From contig CAYLMA010000001.1 of the NCBI GenBank assembly GCA_964384915.1, positions 62,001-126,000 of the forward strand: a stretch of DNA of 64,000 bases. Direction: 5' to 3'. The position numbers were made by a program, and so were the translations under genes. Shown here piece after piece: positions 16,200 through 25,226 of the stretch. The notes under the pieces are model-generated. The model did no database searches. It was given only the letters and a program-made list of their open reading frames with translations, and was not told where the DNA came from. Within the stretch, counting starts at the first letter, position 1. Each line of letters starts with the position of its first letter. The stretch comes from Sulfurimicrobium sp964384915. Its GTDB lineage: Bacteria > Pseudomonadota > Gammaproteobacteria > Burkholderiales > Sulfuricellaceae.

Positions 16200-16205
16200 A
16201 AATTT

Positions 16206-16281
16206 TGGTGGCCAAGGGCGGAATCGAACCACCGACACAAGGATTTTCAATCCTCTGCTCTACCGACTGAGCTACTTGGCC
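16206..16281 (-). tRNA. tRNA-Phe (anticodon GAA)
   Basis: The 76-base minus-strand gene begins GGCCAAGTAGCTCAG and ends with an encoded CCA. The acceptor arms GGCCAAG and CTTGGCC pair perfectly; the anticodon loop reads TTGAAAA, giving GAA. The T loop TTCGATT is standard. Its 3' end faces the island on the left, the usual orientation for an attachment site, although the visible recombinase is of the serine type, which does not usually target tRNA genes. Confidence 0.97.
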
Positions 16282-16624
16282 ATCACTCTTGGCCATCCTT
16301 GAAACTTCGGAAGACCGCGCGAAGGCCGTAATTTAATCCCATAACACCCCTTCAAGTCAAGTTTTATGTGGGGGACAGTTTTATCTCCACGCCACTTGGC
16401 ATCTGAATATTTTATTCGAGTCCGCACTGCGTTCAGAGTCATTATGAACAATGCGGATTAATGTACAATTGTTTGCATGTAGGTGCAGAGGCTGTCTTCA
16501 GACCCATGCAACTCTTTGCCCTACGCGGATAAAAACGACTCAACCAGTAGTTTTGCCTAGAATTGCTTTCGGGTTACAATACCCGACTATATTACTCAAC
16601 CGCCATCGCCGAAATTTTAAGGTA
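16282..16624. other. Upstream region of the NarX-like gene
   Basis: A 343-base stretch without a supported gene. It contains a second copy of CTTGGCCATC (16288-16297), 13 bases after the copy at the tRNA 5' end (16275-16284). Its right part holds the candidate promoter described separately. A frame that opens at 16451 joins the kinase gene but lacks a ribosome-binding site and resembles no family. Confidence 0.5.
16553..16586 (+). promoter_or_regulatory. Candidate promoter with palindrome before the kinase gene
   Basis: TTGCCT (16553-16558) and TACAAT (16575-16580) are 16 bases apart, and the -10 box is enclosed by TCGGGT (16569-16574) and ACCCGA (16581-16586), a 6-bp inverted repeat. It is 38 bases before the chosen start. 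The palindrome could be an operator. Assignment by eye. Confidence 0.35.
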
Positions 16625-17821
16625 ATGAATACCGCCTCATTCCCCCCCTCCAATCTGGAACCCGCAATTGGAACTTACAAGATTCCAGCTTTGCGCGTGC
16701 TGTCCGAGATTGCCACCAGCCTTTCTACGGAAAACAATCTGGAAGGTCTGCTGGAGCGTTTTCTTGGCACCATGGTCAAGCTTGCCGGCGCAGATGCGGG
16801 CGCCGTCCGTGTGTTGACGGCAGATGGGTCGCACTTGCGTCTGGTTGGATCGATCGGGTTACCCGCGGAACTGGTGGAACATGAACAGTTCGTTGAACTG
16901 GAATGCGGTCTGTGCGGAGAGGCCACGCGCAAGCGCTCTCATCGACATAGCGCCAATGTCCACTTCTGTTCCGAACGTACCTCCCACAGCTACTTCGGGT
17001 CTCGCTGCCAGCATATCATTGCTGTTCCATTACGCCACCAAGGCAAAGTCCTGGGGGTCTATAACCTGTTCATGGCCAGCGACACTCCGGTCCCGGAAGA
17101 TGTAGCGCTCCTGTTCGATTCGATCAGCGAACATCTGGGCATGGCTCTGGAAAATGCGCGCCTGACCCGTGAGAACATGCGCATTACGCTGATGAATGAA
17201 CGCCAGATGCTCGCAAATGAATTGCATGACTCACTCGCCCAGACATTAGCTTACATGAAAATGCGCCTTGCCCTGCTGCAAGACTCCATGGCCAAGTCTG
17301 ACACCGAAGGTTCTGCCAAATATCTCGATGATTTAAGTGAGGCGGTGGATACCGCCTATTCCGGCTTGCGCGAACTACTCACCCACTTTCGCAACCGTAT
17401 GGACCCGCGAGGCCTGCTGCATGCACTGCAGGACATGGTGAACGGCTTCTTTAAGAAAACCGGCATTTTCATCAACTTCTCAAACCTGACACCCGACCTC
17501 AACCTCTCGCCAGACCAGGAAGTTCAGGTATTTCATATCGTCCAGGAAGCCCTGGCAAATATCCAGAAACACTCCCAGGCCCAGGATGTCAGTCTTACCC
17601 TGGGACTTGACGGCAACAATCAGTACTGGGTTTGCATCGAAGATGATGGCGTCGGAATCCCAAACAATCCTGTGCCAGACAAGGACATGCATTTTGGCAT
17701 GAGCATCATGCGTGAACGCGCGCAACGCCTGCGTGGAAACGTCACCGTGGAGAAACTTCAGGATCACGGCACACGAGTATTGCTGACTTTCCCTGCCACC
17801 AGGAAGGAGAATGCCAAATGA
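16625..17821 (+). CDS. NarX-like cytoplasmic sensor histidine kinase with cysteine cluster
   Basis: A 398-residue kinase with no membrane segment. A GAF-like domain (about 25-180) contains C94, C97, C115 and C128, a cluster like the cysteine region of NarX and the iron-sulfur sensors of the NreB type. The HisKA_3 helix has the phosphoacceptor H201 in LANELHDSLAQT, and the HATPase domain shows VQEALANIQKH and EDDGVGI. It lacks the periplasmic nitrate sensor of classic NarX, so it probably senses a cytoplasmic redox or oxygen signal. ATG 16625 was chosen for the GAF family start and nearby AAGG. It overlaps the response regulator gene by four bases. Confidence 0.88.
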   Translation: MNTASFPPSNLEPAIGTYKIPALRVLSEIATSLSTENNLEGLLERFLGTMVKLAGADAGAVRVLTADGSHLRLVGSIGLPAELVEHEQFVELECGLCGEATRKRSHRHSANVHFCSERTSHSYFGSRCQHIIAVPLRHQGKVLGVYNLFMASDTPVPEDVALLFDSISEHLGMALENARLTRENMRITLMNERQMLANELHDSLAQTLAYMKMRLALLQDSMAKSDTEGSAKYLDDLSEAVDTAYSGLRELLTHFRNRMDPRGLLHALQDMVNGFFKKTGIFINFSNLTPDLNLSPDQEVQVFHIVQEALANIQKHSQAQDVSLTLGLDGNNQYWVCIEDDGVGIPNNPVPDKDMHFGMSIMRERAQRLRGNVTVEKLQDHGTRVLLTFPATRKENAK

Positions 17822-18486
17822 CGATTCGTGTGCTACTGGTGGATGACCATACCCTGTTCCGCAAGGGATTGGCTGAGCTTCTGGAGCGTAACGAACAGAT
17901 TAGTGTGGCGGGTGTGGCAGGCAGCGCCATCGAAGCACGCAAGCTGCTAGAAGAACTCAAGCCCGATGTCATGGTAACGGATCTTCATATGCAGCCCGAG
18001 GACGGATTGAGTCTCCTTCGCCAGCTGCAGCAGGAAAGCAACACCATCCCTACACTGGTTCTGACTGTCAGCAACGCCGAGGACGACCTTGCCAACGCGT
18101 TGCGTGCTGGCGCACGCGGTTACCTGCTCAAGGACATGGAACCTGATGATGTCGCTGATGCCATTGTTCGGGCAGCAAGGGGAGAAACGGTCGTGGCGCC
18201 GTCCATGACAATGAAGCTGGTTGGTCTGCTGCAGAACAACCAGCCGACCACCCAGCCTTCATCGCTCCTTGACCTTCTTACTCAGCGCGAGCGCGAAATC
18301 CTTTCTCATCTGGCTTTAGGCGAGAGCAACAAGGTGATTGCCCGCCAACTGGACATCAGTCACGACACGGTAAAGCTGCACGTACGCCACATTCTTTCCA
18401 AGCTCAACTTGACATCACGAGTCGAAGCCGCAATCTTTGCGGTCGAACACAAGCTTTCCAACGCACCGCTTAGTTCACCCAATTAA
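17818..18486 (+). CDS. NarL/FixJ-family response regulator
   Basis: A 222-residue regulator: receiver domain 1-120 with acidic pocket D9-D10, phosphoacceptor D55 (VMVTDLH) and K105 (YLLKDME); LuxR-type HTH at about 155-215 (LTQREREILSHLALGESNKV, HDTVKLHVRHILSKL). It is the partner of the kinase upstream, with ATGA overlap. Likely targets are respiratory or nitrogen-oxide genes, judged from family and from the siroheme synthase gene that follows 41 bases later. Confidence 0.92.
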   Translation: MTIRVLLVDDHTLFRKGLAELLERNEQISVAGVAGSAIEARKLLEELKPDVMVTDLHMQPEDGLSLLRQLQQESNTIPTLVLTVSNAEDDLANALRAGARGYLLKDMEPDDVADAIVRAARGETVVAPSMTMKLVGLLQNNQPTTQPSSLLDLLTQREREILSHLALGESNKVIARQLDISHDTVKLHVRHILSKLNLTSRVEAAIFAVEHKLSNAPLSSPN

Positions 18487-18527
18487 ACGGTCGCTTTTAC
18501 CCATTTCTTTCACGGATATTTTTAGTT

Positions 18528-19955
18528 ATGGAATTTCTACCCGTTTTCTTTGACATCAAAGGCAAGCCTTGCGCTGTCATTGGTGGAGGAGACGTAGCTG
18601 CACGCAAGGTTGCAATGTTGTTGAACTCGGGAGGAAAGGTCACGGTGGTGGCACCTGAACTATGCCCCACCCTGAAACAACAAGCCGAAAGCGGAGCAAT
18701 TTGCCACGTACAGTCTCGCTTTGCCCCTACGCATCTGCACGAAGCGATTCTCGTGATTGCCGCGACCGACGACAGAGAAGTTAACAAGCAGGTTTCCGCT
18801 GTTGCAAAAACTCATCGCCTACCCGTCAACGTCGTAGACGACCCAGATTACTGTTCTTTCATCATGCCCTCGGTCATCGACCGCTCACCGGTTATCGTGG
18901 CTGTTTCCACGGGCGGCGCATCCCCTGTCCTGGCCCGCCTGCTGCGCGCCCGCCTGGAAACCCTTATTCCAGGCGCCTATGGACGCCTTGCAACTCTTGC
19001 TGAAAAATTCCGCGGCAGGGTCAAACAACACTTCACTGAATCCAGTCAAAGAAGGATTTTTTGGGAAAATGTTTTTCAGGGCCCCATCGCTGAAATGGTA
19101 TTTGCCGGCCGCGAAGATCAGGCCATCAGCGCCCTTGCGAAGGCTATCGAATCCAGCCCGGGGGATACTCAACCACACGGGGAAGTCTACCTTGTTGGCG
19201 GAGGGCCAGGCAACCCGGACCTGTTGACATTCCGCGCCCTGCGCTTGATGCAACAAGCGGATGTCGTAGTCTATGACAATCTTGTCACCCCGCCGGTCCT
19301 GGAGATGACCCGCCGTGACGCAGACCGCATCTTTGTCGGCAAACAGCGTGCCAACCACGCCATGCGCCAGGAAGAAATTAATGAACTCTTGGTCAAGCTG
19401 GCCAAAGAAGGCAAGCGGGTGCTGCGCCTGAAAGGTGGCGACCCCTTCATATTCGGACGCGGCGGAGAGGAAATCGAGACTCTGTCGGCGAACCATATAC
19501 CGTTTCAGGTCGTTCCCGGCATCACGGCAGCATCTGGTGTCGCCTCGTACGCAGGCATACCACTTACTCATCGAGATTACGCGCAGGCCTGCGTATTCGT
19601 CACCGGCCATCTCAAGGATGGCACCATGGATCTGGACTGGGAAATGCTGGCCAGGCCGAATCAGACCGTAGTCATCTATATGGGTTTACTTGGCCTTCCT
19701 GTGCTGTGTCAGAAACTGGTTGCACATGGGCTAACTTCTGATACTCCGGCAGCCATAGTTCAGCAAGGCACAACGCCGAGTCAGAAGGTTGTGACGGGCA
19801 CCCTGGCCACTCTTCCACAGCAGGCCACAGAAGCACAGCTTAAGCCTCCCACGCTGATTATCGTCGGCAAAGTAGTGAGCCTGCAAGGCAAGTTGGCATG
19901 GTTTACGCCTGACCAGGAAGCCGAAGGGAATTTTGCACTGACGCGCAGCAGTTAA
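18528..19955 (+). CDS. cysG: Siroheme synthase (multifunctional CysG)
   Basis: A 475-residue fusion making siroheme from uroporphyrinogen III. Residues 1-about 150 are the precorrin-2 dehydrogenase/ferrochelatase domain (FDIKGKPCAVIGGGDVAARK, an NAD-binding loop); about 150-205 the dimerisation part; about 215-460 the uroporphyrinogen-III C-methyltransferase (VYLVGGGPGNPDLLT, LRLKGGDPFIFGRGGEE, VPGITAASG). Length matches E. coli CysG. Siroheme serves nitrite and sulfite reductases, in keeping with the NarXL-like genes upstream. The gap of 41 bases suggests shared transcription. Confidence 0.96.
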   Translation: MEFLPVFFDIKGKPCAVIGGGDVAARKVAMLLNSGGKVTVVAPELCPTLKQQAESGAICHVQSRFAPTHLHEAILVIAATDDREVNKQVSAVAKTHRLPVNVVDDPDYCSFIMPSVIDRSPVIVAVSTGGASPVLARLLRARLETLIPGAYGRLATLAEKFRGRVKQHFTESSQRRIFWENVFQGPIAEMVFAGREDQAISALAKAIESSPGDTQPHGEVYLVGGGPGNPDLLTFRALRLMQQADVVVYDNLVTPPVLEMTRRDADRIFVGKQRANHAMRQEEINELLVKLAKEGKRVLRLKGGDPFIFGRGGEEIETLSANHIPFQVVPGITAASGVASYAGIPLTHRDYAQACVFVTGHLKDGTMDLDWEMLARPNQTVVIYMGLLGLPVLCQKLVAHGLTSDTPAAIVQQGTTPSQKVVTGTLATLPQQATEAQLKPPTLIIVGKVVSLQGKLAWFTPDQEAEGNFALTRSS

Positions 19956-19970
19956 CAACTTCGACTTGAA

Positions 19971-20010
19971 ATGCAATAAGCCCTCGCCTTAAGCAAAGGG
20001 CTTATTGCAT
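19971..20010. terminator. Bidirectional terminator between cysG and pilQ
   Basis: A 14-bp perfect stem (19971-19984 and 19997-20010) with a 12-base loop lies between the converging cysG and pilQ genes. A-T ends on both sides let it serve both strands. Confidence 0.8.
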
Positions 20011-20028
20011 AAATCCTGCTCGACTTTC

Positions 20029-22362
20029 CTACTGAATATTCAAACTTTCTTTAAGAACTCGTGGCGTAATGAATATCATCAGCTCTTGCTTCTCTTCTGA
20101 TTTTGTCGAGCGTTTGAATAAATTGCCAATCACGGGTAGATCACCAAACAAGGGGACTTTCTGAACATCGTTCTGGGTCGCTTGTGTAAATATCCCGCCC
20201 AAAACTGCTGTTTCGCCGTTATTGACCAGGACTTGCGTTTTGACTCGACTAATGTTGACGGCTCTGTTATTCCCGTCTCTTGTGAATTCTCCCGGGGTGT
20301 CTTTCGTGACTTCCACATCCAGCAAAATGGAATCATTGTTTAACACTTGTGGATTCACTAGCAAGCAAAGCAAGACATCCTTGAATGTTGTGGTTGCTGG
20401 AGTAGTTGCTGTTCCAGGTGTAACCACAGGGATCTGTACGCCCTGCACGATCGCCGCTGGCCGCTGATTAGAGGTCATGACACGCGGATTCGATATAACA
20501 CTGCCACGCCCATCCGCCTCCAAAGCGGACAACTCCAGGCTGATCAGGTTGCCTGTTCCCAAATTCAACAAGGTAAACGCAAGGGCGCCCGCCGGATTTG
20601 AAACTCCGAGATTCACATTCGAATTGCCATTTCCACTCAGAATCGGAGATTGAGTATAGGTTTCTTTATAAATAGCAGCCGAGGTAGCGGTAGGAGCCGT
20701 ATATGTTCCCTGTATCGGTCCGGCAAACCAGGTAGGAGGATAAGCCGAAGCTCCCAAAGTTGAATTTTCGAGATTCTGAGAGACGCCGACATTATAATTA
20801 CCTACTTTATTACCGCTCTGCCCCCCCAAACGTACACCCAGTTGCTTGCCGAAGGTGTCGCTCGCCAACACGACACGCGCTTCAATCATGACTTGCTTGG
20901 CTGCCACATCAATTACAGTCATCAGGCGCCGTATCTCTTCATGCTTGCTTGGAATGTCATTCACAATCAGCATGTTTGTCTTTAAATCAAAAGAAACGCT
21001 GCCTCGTTTTGAAAGTATTCTCTGATCAGTTGTGCCGCCACCTCCGGCAGTGCCGCCACCCGCACTTGGGGCTATGGCCCTGAGTCCCATGGCTGCGGGG
21101 GCGCATGTTGCATCATCGGTGCGATCTAGGCGAGTGCTGGTTTCCCCGTTAAGCATCTGTTTGGCTCGATCTGCCCTCAAATAGTTGAGAGCATAGTATT
21201 CAGTCTGCAGAGGCTCAAGTTCCGATATTTGCTGCTTTGCCTCTAATTCGGCCTTTTCCTTGACAGCAAGCTCATCTCGCGGCGCAATCCAGACCACATT
21301 GCCATTTTTCCGCTTATCAAGGCCTTTCGCGTTCAAAATGATGTCCAAGGCCTGATCCCAAGGAACATCCTTCAACCGCAAGGTCAGGGAGCCAGATACA
21401 GAATCACTGGTGATGATATTCAGATTTGTAAAATCAGCAATCACCTGAAGCACCGTGCGAACCTCCACATTCTGGAAATTGAGGGAGAGCTTTTCCCCTC
21501 CATATCCCTGCTTGCTGCCAGGCACCATTCTATTCGGGTCTTCAACCACCTTTTTCACATCAACAATAAATTGTCTGTCAGCTTGATATGCGGAATATTC
21601 CCACAGCCCCTGTGGCTCAATCACCATGCGAACATTTTTACCCTGTCTAGTGGTGGACAACATTCGAACCGGCGTACCAAAATCGGCAACATCGAGCTTG
21701 CGCTCCTGGCTAGCGGGGATTACCGCATCAATAAACTCCACGACCAGGTTGGTGCCCTGCTTGCGAATATCAATTCCTGTTGTCGAGTCTGAAAGGCTGA
21801 CAAGCACGCGGCCTTCTCCATTATTGCCACGACGAAAATCTACGTCATTTACTGTGTGCTTTTGCGTCCCCCTCCCTGCCCCTGCCTCTGCAAAACGGGC
21901 CGTTTCGTTGGTTGTTGATGCCATGCCTACCGCCCCCTGTATGGCAACAATCAAATTGTTCCCCTCCATGCGCGTTTCATAGCTCACTGGTTTAGCCAGA
22001 TTCATCACCAGTCGTGTTCGATTGCCCGATTGAACAATATTCATGGTTCGAAGCGCACCTTCACCGACCTCCATAGAACTTTTGCCTAGAGCATTGCCGG
22101 TTCCGGGGAAATCAAGAGCAATGCGTGGAGGATTATTCGTCGTGAAACCCGCTGGAGGAGCCGACAAGGGGTGCTTCAAGGTGACCTTAACTTCGATTTT
22201 TCCGCCCTGCAGTGCCGAGTAAGATATTTTTTCAATGTTATTTTGCGCGCTAGCTGTATCAACATCCCCGTCGACAGCACCTGCTGCCAAGGCAGTAAAT
22301 GAAAAAAGTACAGCGCAGGCCATACGTAACATGGATTTAATATTCAATTTCGCTGTCATCAT
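20029..22362 (-). CDS. pilQ: Type IV pilus outer-membrane secretin PilQ
   Basis: A 777-residue secretin forming the outer-membrane pore for type IV pili. A signal peptide (about 1-30, ACAVLFSFTALAAGA) is followed by two AMIN peptidoglycan-binding domains (about 45-270), an STN/secretin N region (SLNFQNVEVRTVLQVIADF), a short glycine-rich loop (SAGGGTAGGGGTTD), and the secretin domain ending with VPLFGDLPVIGNLFK. The ATG at 22362, 6-8 bases after AGAGGG, was chosen over an in-frame upstream codon that lies inside pilP. It is the last gene of pilMNOPQ. Confidence 0.95.
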   Translation of the reverse strand: MMTAKLNIKSMLRMACAVLFSFTALAAGAVDGDVDTASAQNNIEKISYSALQGGKIEVKVTLKHPLSAPPAGFTTNNPPRIALDFPGTGNALGKSSMEVGEGALRTMNIVQSGNRTRLVMNLAKPVSYETRMEGNNLIVAIQGAVGMASTTNETARFAEAGAGRGTQKHTVNDVDFRRGNNGEGRVLVSLSDSTTGIDIRKQGTNLVVEFIDAVIPASQERKLDVADFGTPVRMLSTTRQGKNVRMVIEPQGLWEYSAYQADRQFIVDVKKVVEDPNRMVPGSKQGYGGEKLSLNFQNVEVRTVLQVIADFTNLNIITSDSVSGSLTLRLKDVPWDQALDIILNAKGLDKRKNGNVVWIAPRDELAVKEKAELEAKQQISELEPLQTEYYALNYLRADRAKQMLNGETSTRLDRTDDATCAPAAMGLRAIAPSAGGGTAGGGGTTDQRILSKRGSVSFDLKTNMLIVNDIPSKHEEIRRLMTVIDVAAKQVMIEARVVLASDTFGKQLGVRLGGQSGNKVGNYNVGVSQNLENSTLGASAYPPTWFAGPIQGTYTAPTATSAAIYKETYTQSPILSGNGNSNVNLGVSNPAGALAFTLLNLGTGNLISLELSALEADGRGSVISNPRVMTSNQRPAAIVQGVQIPVVTPGTATTPATTTFKDVLLCLLVNPQVLNNDSILLDVEVTKDTPGEFTRDGNNRAVNISRVKTQVLVNNGETAVLGGIFTQATQNDVQKVPLFGDLPVIGNLFKRSTKSEEKQELMIFITPRVLKESLNIQ

Positions 22363-22370
22363 GGCGCCCT

Positions 22371-22907
22371 CTAATTCTTCTGTTGACCTGCAGCCGATTC
22401 CTCGACTAGGGTGACACTGCTTTGTTTCTCGCTCCATTCACCTGCGCTATCCTCTATGACTTCAGTCAGTTGGACTTCCGTCTCGTTAACGCTGGTGACC
22501 CTGCCGAAATTCACACCCAAGTAATTGCCGACTCTTACACGATGAAGGCTATTATCCGGCGCTTTTATTAGGGCATATATCACTTTGTTCTGCTGAAGAG
22601 ACCCCACCATCTTGAGCTTCTCCAACTCGTAGGATTCGAGCGGCTCCCTACGGCGATTCAGATCTGGCTGAAAAGCGCTACCGCTTCCAACATTGTTCGA
22701 AGCCCTCAGTTTTCGGGGCTTAAAAGGCTCGGGAAGATCAAATGCCTCATATGGAAAAGATTCGTATGGCTTAACCTCCGGCAAAGGGTCTACCTTACCG
22801 CGCATCCCTTGTCCGGCCTCGCGAACAAATTGTTCAAGATCATCATGCTGACCACCATCACAGCCAAGCATACCAGCGGAGAAGACAAGCACAAGGAGCC
22901 ATCTCAT
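22371..22907 (-). CDS. pilP: Pilus assembly lipoprotein PilP
   Basis: A 178-residue lipoprotein with lipobox SAGMLGC (cysteine 16). The C-terminal beta domain (LESYELEKLKMVGSLQQ, HRVRVGNYLGVNFGRVTSV) is that of PilP, which links the PilN-PilO inner-membrane complex to PilQ. A disordered proline-rich linker precedes it. Overlaps pilO by four bases. Confidence 0.95.
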   Translation of the reverse strand: MRWLLVLVFSAGMLGCDGGQHDDLEQFVREAGQGMRGKVDPLPEVKPYESFPYEAFDLPEPFKPRKLRASNNVGSGSAFQPDLNRRREPLESYELEKLKMVGSLQQNKVIYALIKAPDNSLHRVRVGNYLGVNFGRVTSVNETEVQLTEVIEDSAGEWSEKQSSVTLVEESAAGQQKN

Positions 22908-23551
22908 TTTTTGGTCCCTCCTGCCGGTTTCTTCTGTGCGCTCACAGCTGGCTTCTTCTGCGCACTCACCTCTTCTTCATCCAGGTAACGATAGGTCTTG
23001 GCAACGCCATCCATTGTCAATCTGCCGTCTTTTGCGGCCGTAATTTTTATTTCATTCAGCGTCACAATCCTTGGCATCTGAGAAATATCGCTGGCAAAAT
23101 TACCCAGATCATGGTATTCCCCTGTGACTTTAATAGTCACAGGCAGTTGCGCATAGAATTCAGACATAACCTCGCTCGCTGCGGGTTTGAACAACTCAAA
23201 CTCCAGCCCTCGGCCCAATCCGGCCTGATTGATATCCACCAGCAAGGCGTCCATTTCTGATTTGTTTGGCAATTGCTTCAATAACGCCCCAAATGACTGG
23301 TCAATCTCCTTGAGTTGCTGGCGATAGGTATCCAGATTGATGGCCTGTTTCTTTTTATTCAGAAAAGTTTCGCGCAAGCCTGACTCCTCCTGACGAACAG
23401 TCTCCAATCGCTCCAACTCTCCGCTCCAGTCGAACCAGTAAGCTGCGAATATTACCGCAATCAAAAGTGCCGCCAGTGCCGCCAATTTCGGAAGAACAGG
23501 CCAACCACCGATGTCTTTAATATTCAGCGATTTCAATTCATCAAGGTTCAT
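22904..23551 (-). CDS. pilO: Pilus alignment protein PilO
   Basis: A 215-residue inner-membrane protein with one membrane segment (about 22-44), a coiled coil (LETVRQEESGLRETF) and a C-terminal ferredoxin-like domain (GEYHDLGNFASDISQMPRIV). It pairs with PilN to align the pilus motor with PilQ. Its last 20 residues hold a tandem copy of SAQKKPA, a basic tail I do not expect in the family. Overlaps pilN by four bases. Confidence 0.94.
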   Translation of the reverse strand: MNLDELKSLNIKDIGGWPVLPKLAALAALLIAVIFAAYWFDWSGELERLETVRQEESGLRETFLNKKKQAINLDTYRQQLKEIDQSFGALLKQLPNKSEMDALLVDINQAGLGRGLEFELFKPAASEVMSEFYAQLPVTIKVTGEYHDLGNFASDISQMPRIVTLNEIKITAAKDGRLTMDGVAKTYRYLDEEEVSAQKKPAVSAQKKPAGGTKK

Positions 23552-24156
23552 GCCTTCTTATCCTTGTTGCTTGATGGTTGCGCTTTTTTCTCTTCCGCAC
23601 CTTCAACTTGCTTGGGCGACGATAGCTTGATATTCATGGCGAATTCGCTGACCCGTAGATTATTCAACAGGACCGCCTTGGTTTCGATCAATCTTGGCTC
23701 TTCCAGCCATTCAGATGAATCCAGATTACGCATCAGGGATGCGACCCGCGCATTAGACTGGGCGTAACCAACAATCATTACATCATTTCCACTTTGATCT
23801 ATGGATTTCAGATAAACGCCATCGGGTAATTGCCGCACCAATTGATCAAGAAGATGGACTACTTGAGAACGGTTGGCCTGTAAAGTCTCAACAACTTTTT
23901 TACGCTCCAGAAGGGCAGTCGTTTTCTCCTTGAGCACCTTGATTTCCTCAATCTCCTTGTCCAGCTTGGTGATTTCGGCCTTCAGAAATGCGTTACGCCC
24001 CTCCTGGTTGGATATCTTGGCAGCAATGAAGGTATGGCCTGCCAACGCCACGACAGCGCCAAGCCCCAAGGTCAGCGCAGCCAGAACAATGAACTGCCGC
24101 TGACGCGCAGCACGCTTGTGCTCGCGGTGCGGCAGAAGATTAATGCGGACCGTCAT
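23548..24156 (-). CDS. pilN: Pilus assembly protein PilN
   Basis: A 202-residue bitopic inner-membrane protein. The N-terminus VRINLLPHREHKR binds PilM; a membrane segment follows (about 22-45), then a coiled coil and a ferredoxin-like periplasmic domain. A lysine-rich tail ends the protein. The ATG at 24156 overlaps the pilM stop (ATGA); a longer in-frame start lies inside pilM and is rejected. Confidence 0.95.
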   Translation of the reverse strand: MTVRINLLPHREHKRAARQRQFIVLAALTLGLGAVVALAGHTFIAAKISNQEGRNAFLKAEITKLDKEIEEIKVLKEKTTALLERKKVVETLQANRSQVVHLLDQLVRQLPDGVYLKSIDQSGNDVMIVGYAQSNARVASLMRNLDSSEWLEEPRLIETKAVLLNNLRVSEFAMNIKLSSPKQVEGAEEKKAQPSSNKDKKA

Positions 24157-25226
24157 GAATCGAACCTCCGCAGAGCTAATCCGCACGCTATCATCAAGGC
24201 GGGCGCATCGGCAGTCAGTTGTTTGGGTTTAATCCGGGAAGACAATGCCATGTTTGCGAATGGGTTGGCAATCATGGTGCTTACTTGAGTGCGGCTAGCC
24301 ACGACCTCGTCCAACCCATGGATCATCGCGCAACCGCCCGCAAGAAGAATATGATCCACCCGGTTAAACTGGGTAGAGGAAAAGAAAAACTGCAATGCGC
24401 GCGCCACTTCCAGAGCCAGCGTATCCATGAAAGGCTGAAGCGTTTCTGACTCGTAGGTATCAGGCAAGCCGCCTTGGCGCTTGGCAATATCCGCTTCTTC
24501 CGCCGACAGGCTGTAGCGGCGCTGGATTTCCTGGGTCAAGTGATTGCCGCCGAAGCTCTGTTCCCGTAAATATACAGACTGATTATCGTGCAATACGTTT
24601 ATGTGCGTCATGGCTGCGCCGATGTCGACAATAGCAACGGTCTGCCCTCGGCCGGCACCCGGAAGCTGCCGTGCAATCAGGTCATACGCAAGCTGAGTGG
24701 CAAAGGATTCGACATCCATCACGAGCGGTTTGAGCCCGGCAGCCTCTGCTGCGGCCACCCGATCATCCACTTTTTCCTTGCGCGAAGCCGCGATCAGGAG
24801 CTCGACTTCTTCCGGGTTATTCGCACTGGGCCCAATAATCTGAAAATCCAGATTCACTTCATCCAAGGCAAAAGGAATGTACTGATTGGCCTCAGCTTCG
24901 ACCTGAAATTCGAGGTCCTGGTCACGCAGCCCGGCCTGAACTACTATTTTTTTTGTAATGACTGCAGCCGAAGGAAGCGCCAGAGCAACATTCTTGATGC
25001 GCGTCCCCATCTTTTTCCATGCGCGCCTGAGGGTTTCGCCCACCATTTCCAGGTTGACGATATTGCCATCCACAACTGCATCCTTGGGCAACAATTCAAT
25101 CGCATATCGCTCAACGCGGTAGAGGTCCTTGCCTGCCTCAACAAGCTCGACCATCTTTACCGAAGAGGAACTGATGTCTACACCAATAAGTGGCGGCGAC
25201 TTGGCTTCCAAAAAATCGAATCGCAA
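24153..25226 (-). CDS. pilM: Pilus assembly ATPase-fold protein PilM
   Basis: A 357-residue cytoplasmic actin/FtsA-fold protein. IGVDISSSSVKMVEL near the start is the phosphate-1 motif, VAIVDIGAAMTHINV the phosphate-2 region, and ILLAGGCAMIHGLDE the adenosine motif. It binds the PilN N-terminus. The start is TTG at 25226, with AGGGG 8 bases upstream; the family start sequence RFDFLEAKSPPLIG follows directly, so no ATG is needed. Heads pilMNOPQ, divergent from ponA. Confidence 0.94.
   Translation of the reverse strand: MRFDFLEAKSPPLIGVDISSSSVKMVELVEAGKDLYRVERYAIELLPKDAVVDGNIVNLEMVGETLRRAWKKMGTRIKNVALALPSAAVITKKIVVQAGLRDQDLEFQVEAEANQYIPFALDEVNLDFQIIGPSANNPEEVELLIAASRKEKVDDRVAAAEAAGLKPLVMDVESFATQLAYDLIARQLPGAGRGQTVAIVDIGAAMTHINVLHDNQSVYLREQSFGGNHLTQEIQRRYSLSAEEADIAKRQGGLPDTYESETLQPFMDTLALEVARALQFFFSSTQFNRVDHILLAGGCAMIHGLDEVVASRTQVSTMIANPFANMALSSRIKPKQLTADAPALMIACGLALRRFDS

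Larger units (their letters stand above)
1..16205. mobile_element. Integrated element (prophage-like island), left part outside the window
   Basis: The segment holds phage-type replication and recombination genes (P4-type primase-helicase, Sak4-like ATPase, Cas4-like nuclease, RuvC-like resolvase), a Bro-N antirepressor-like gene, an XRE/ImmA regulatory pair and a serine recombinase. Nearly all genes read leftwards and overlap by a few bases, unlike the chromosome to the right. No terminase, portal or capsid gene is visible, so whether it is a full prophage cannot be decided here. The right limit is placed at the 3' end of the tRNA-Phe gene, because everything beyond is housekeeping. No att duplication can be seen since the other end is outside the window, and the exact boundary between 15902 and 16205 is an inference. 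Confidence 0.75.
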
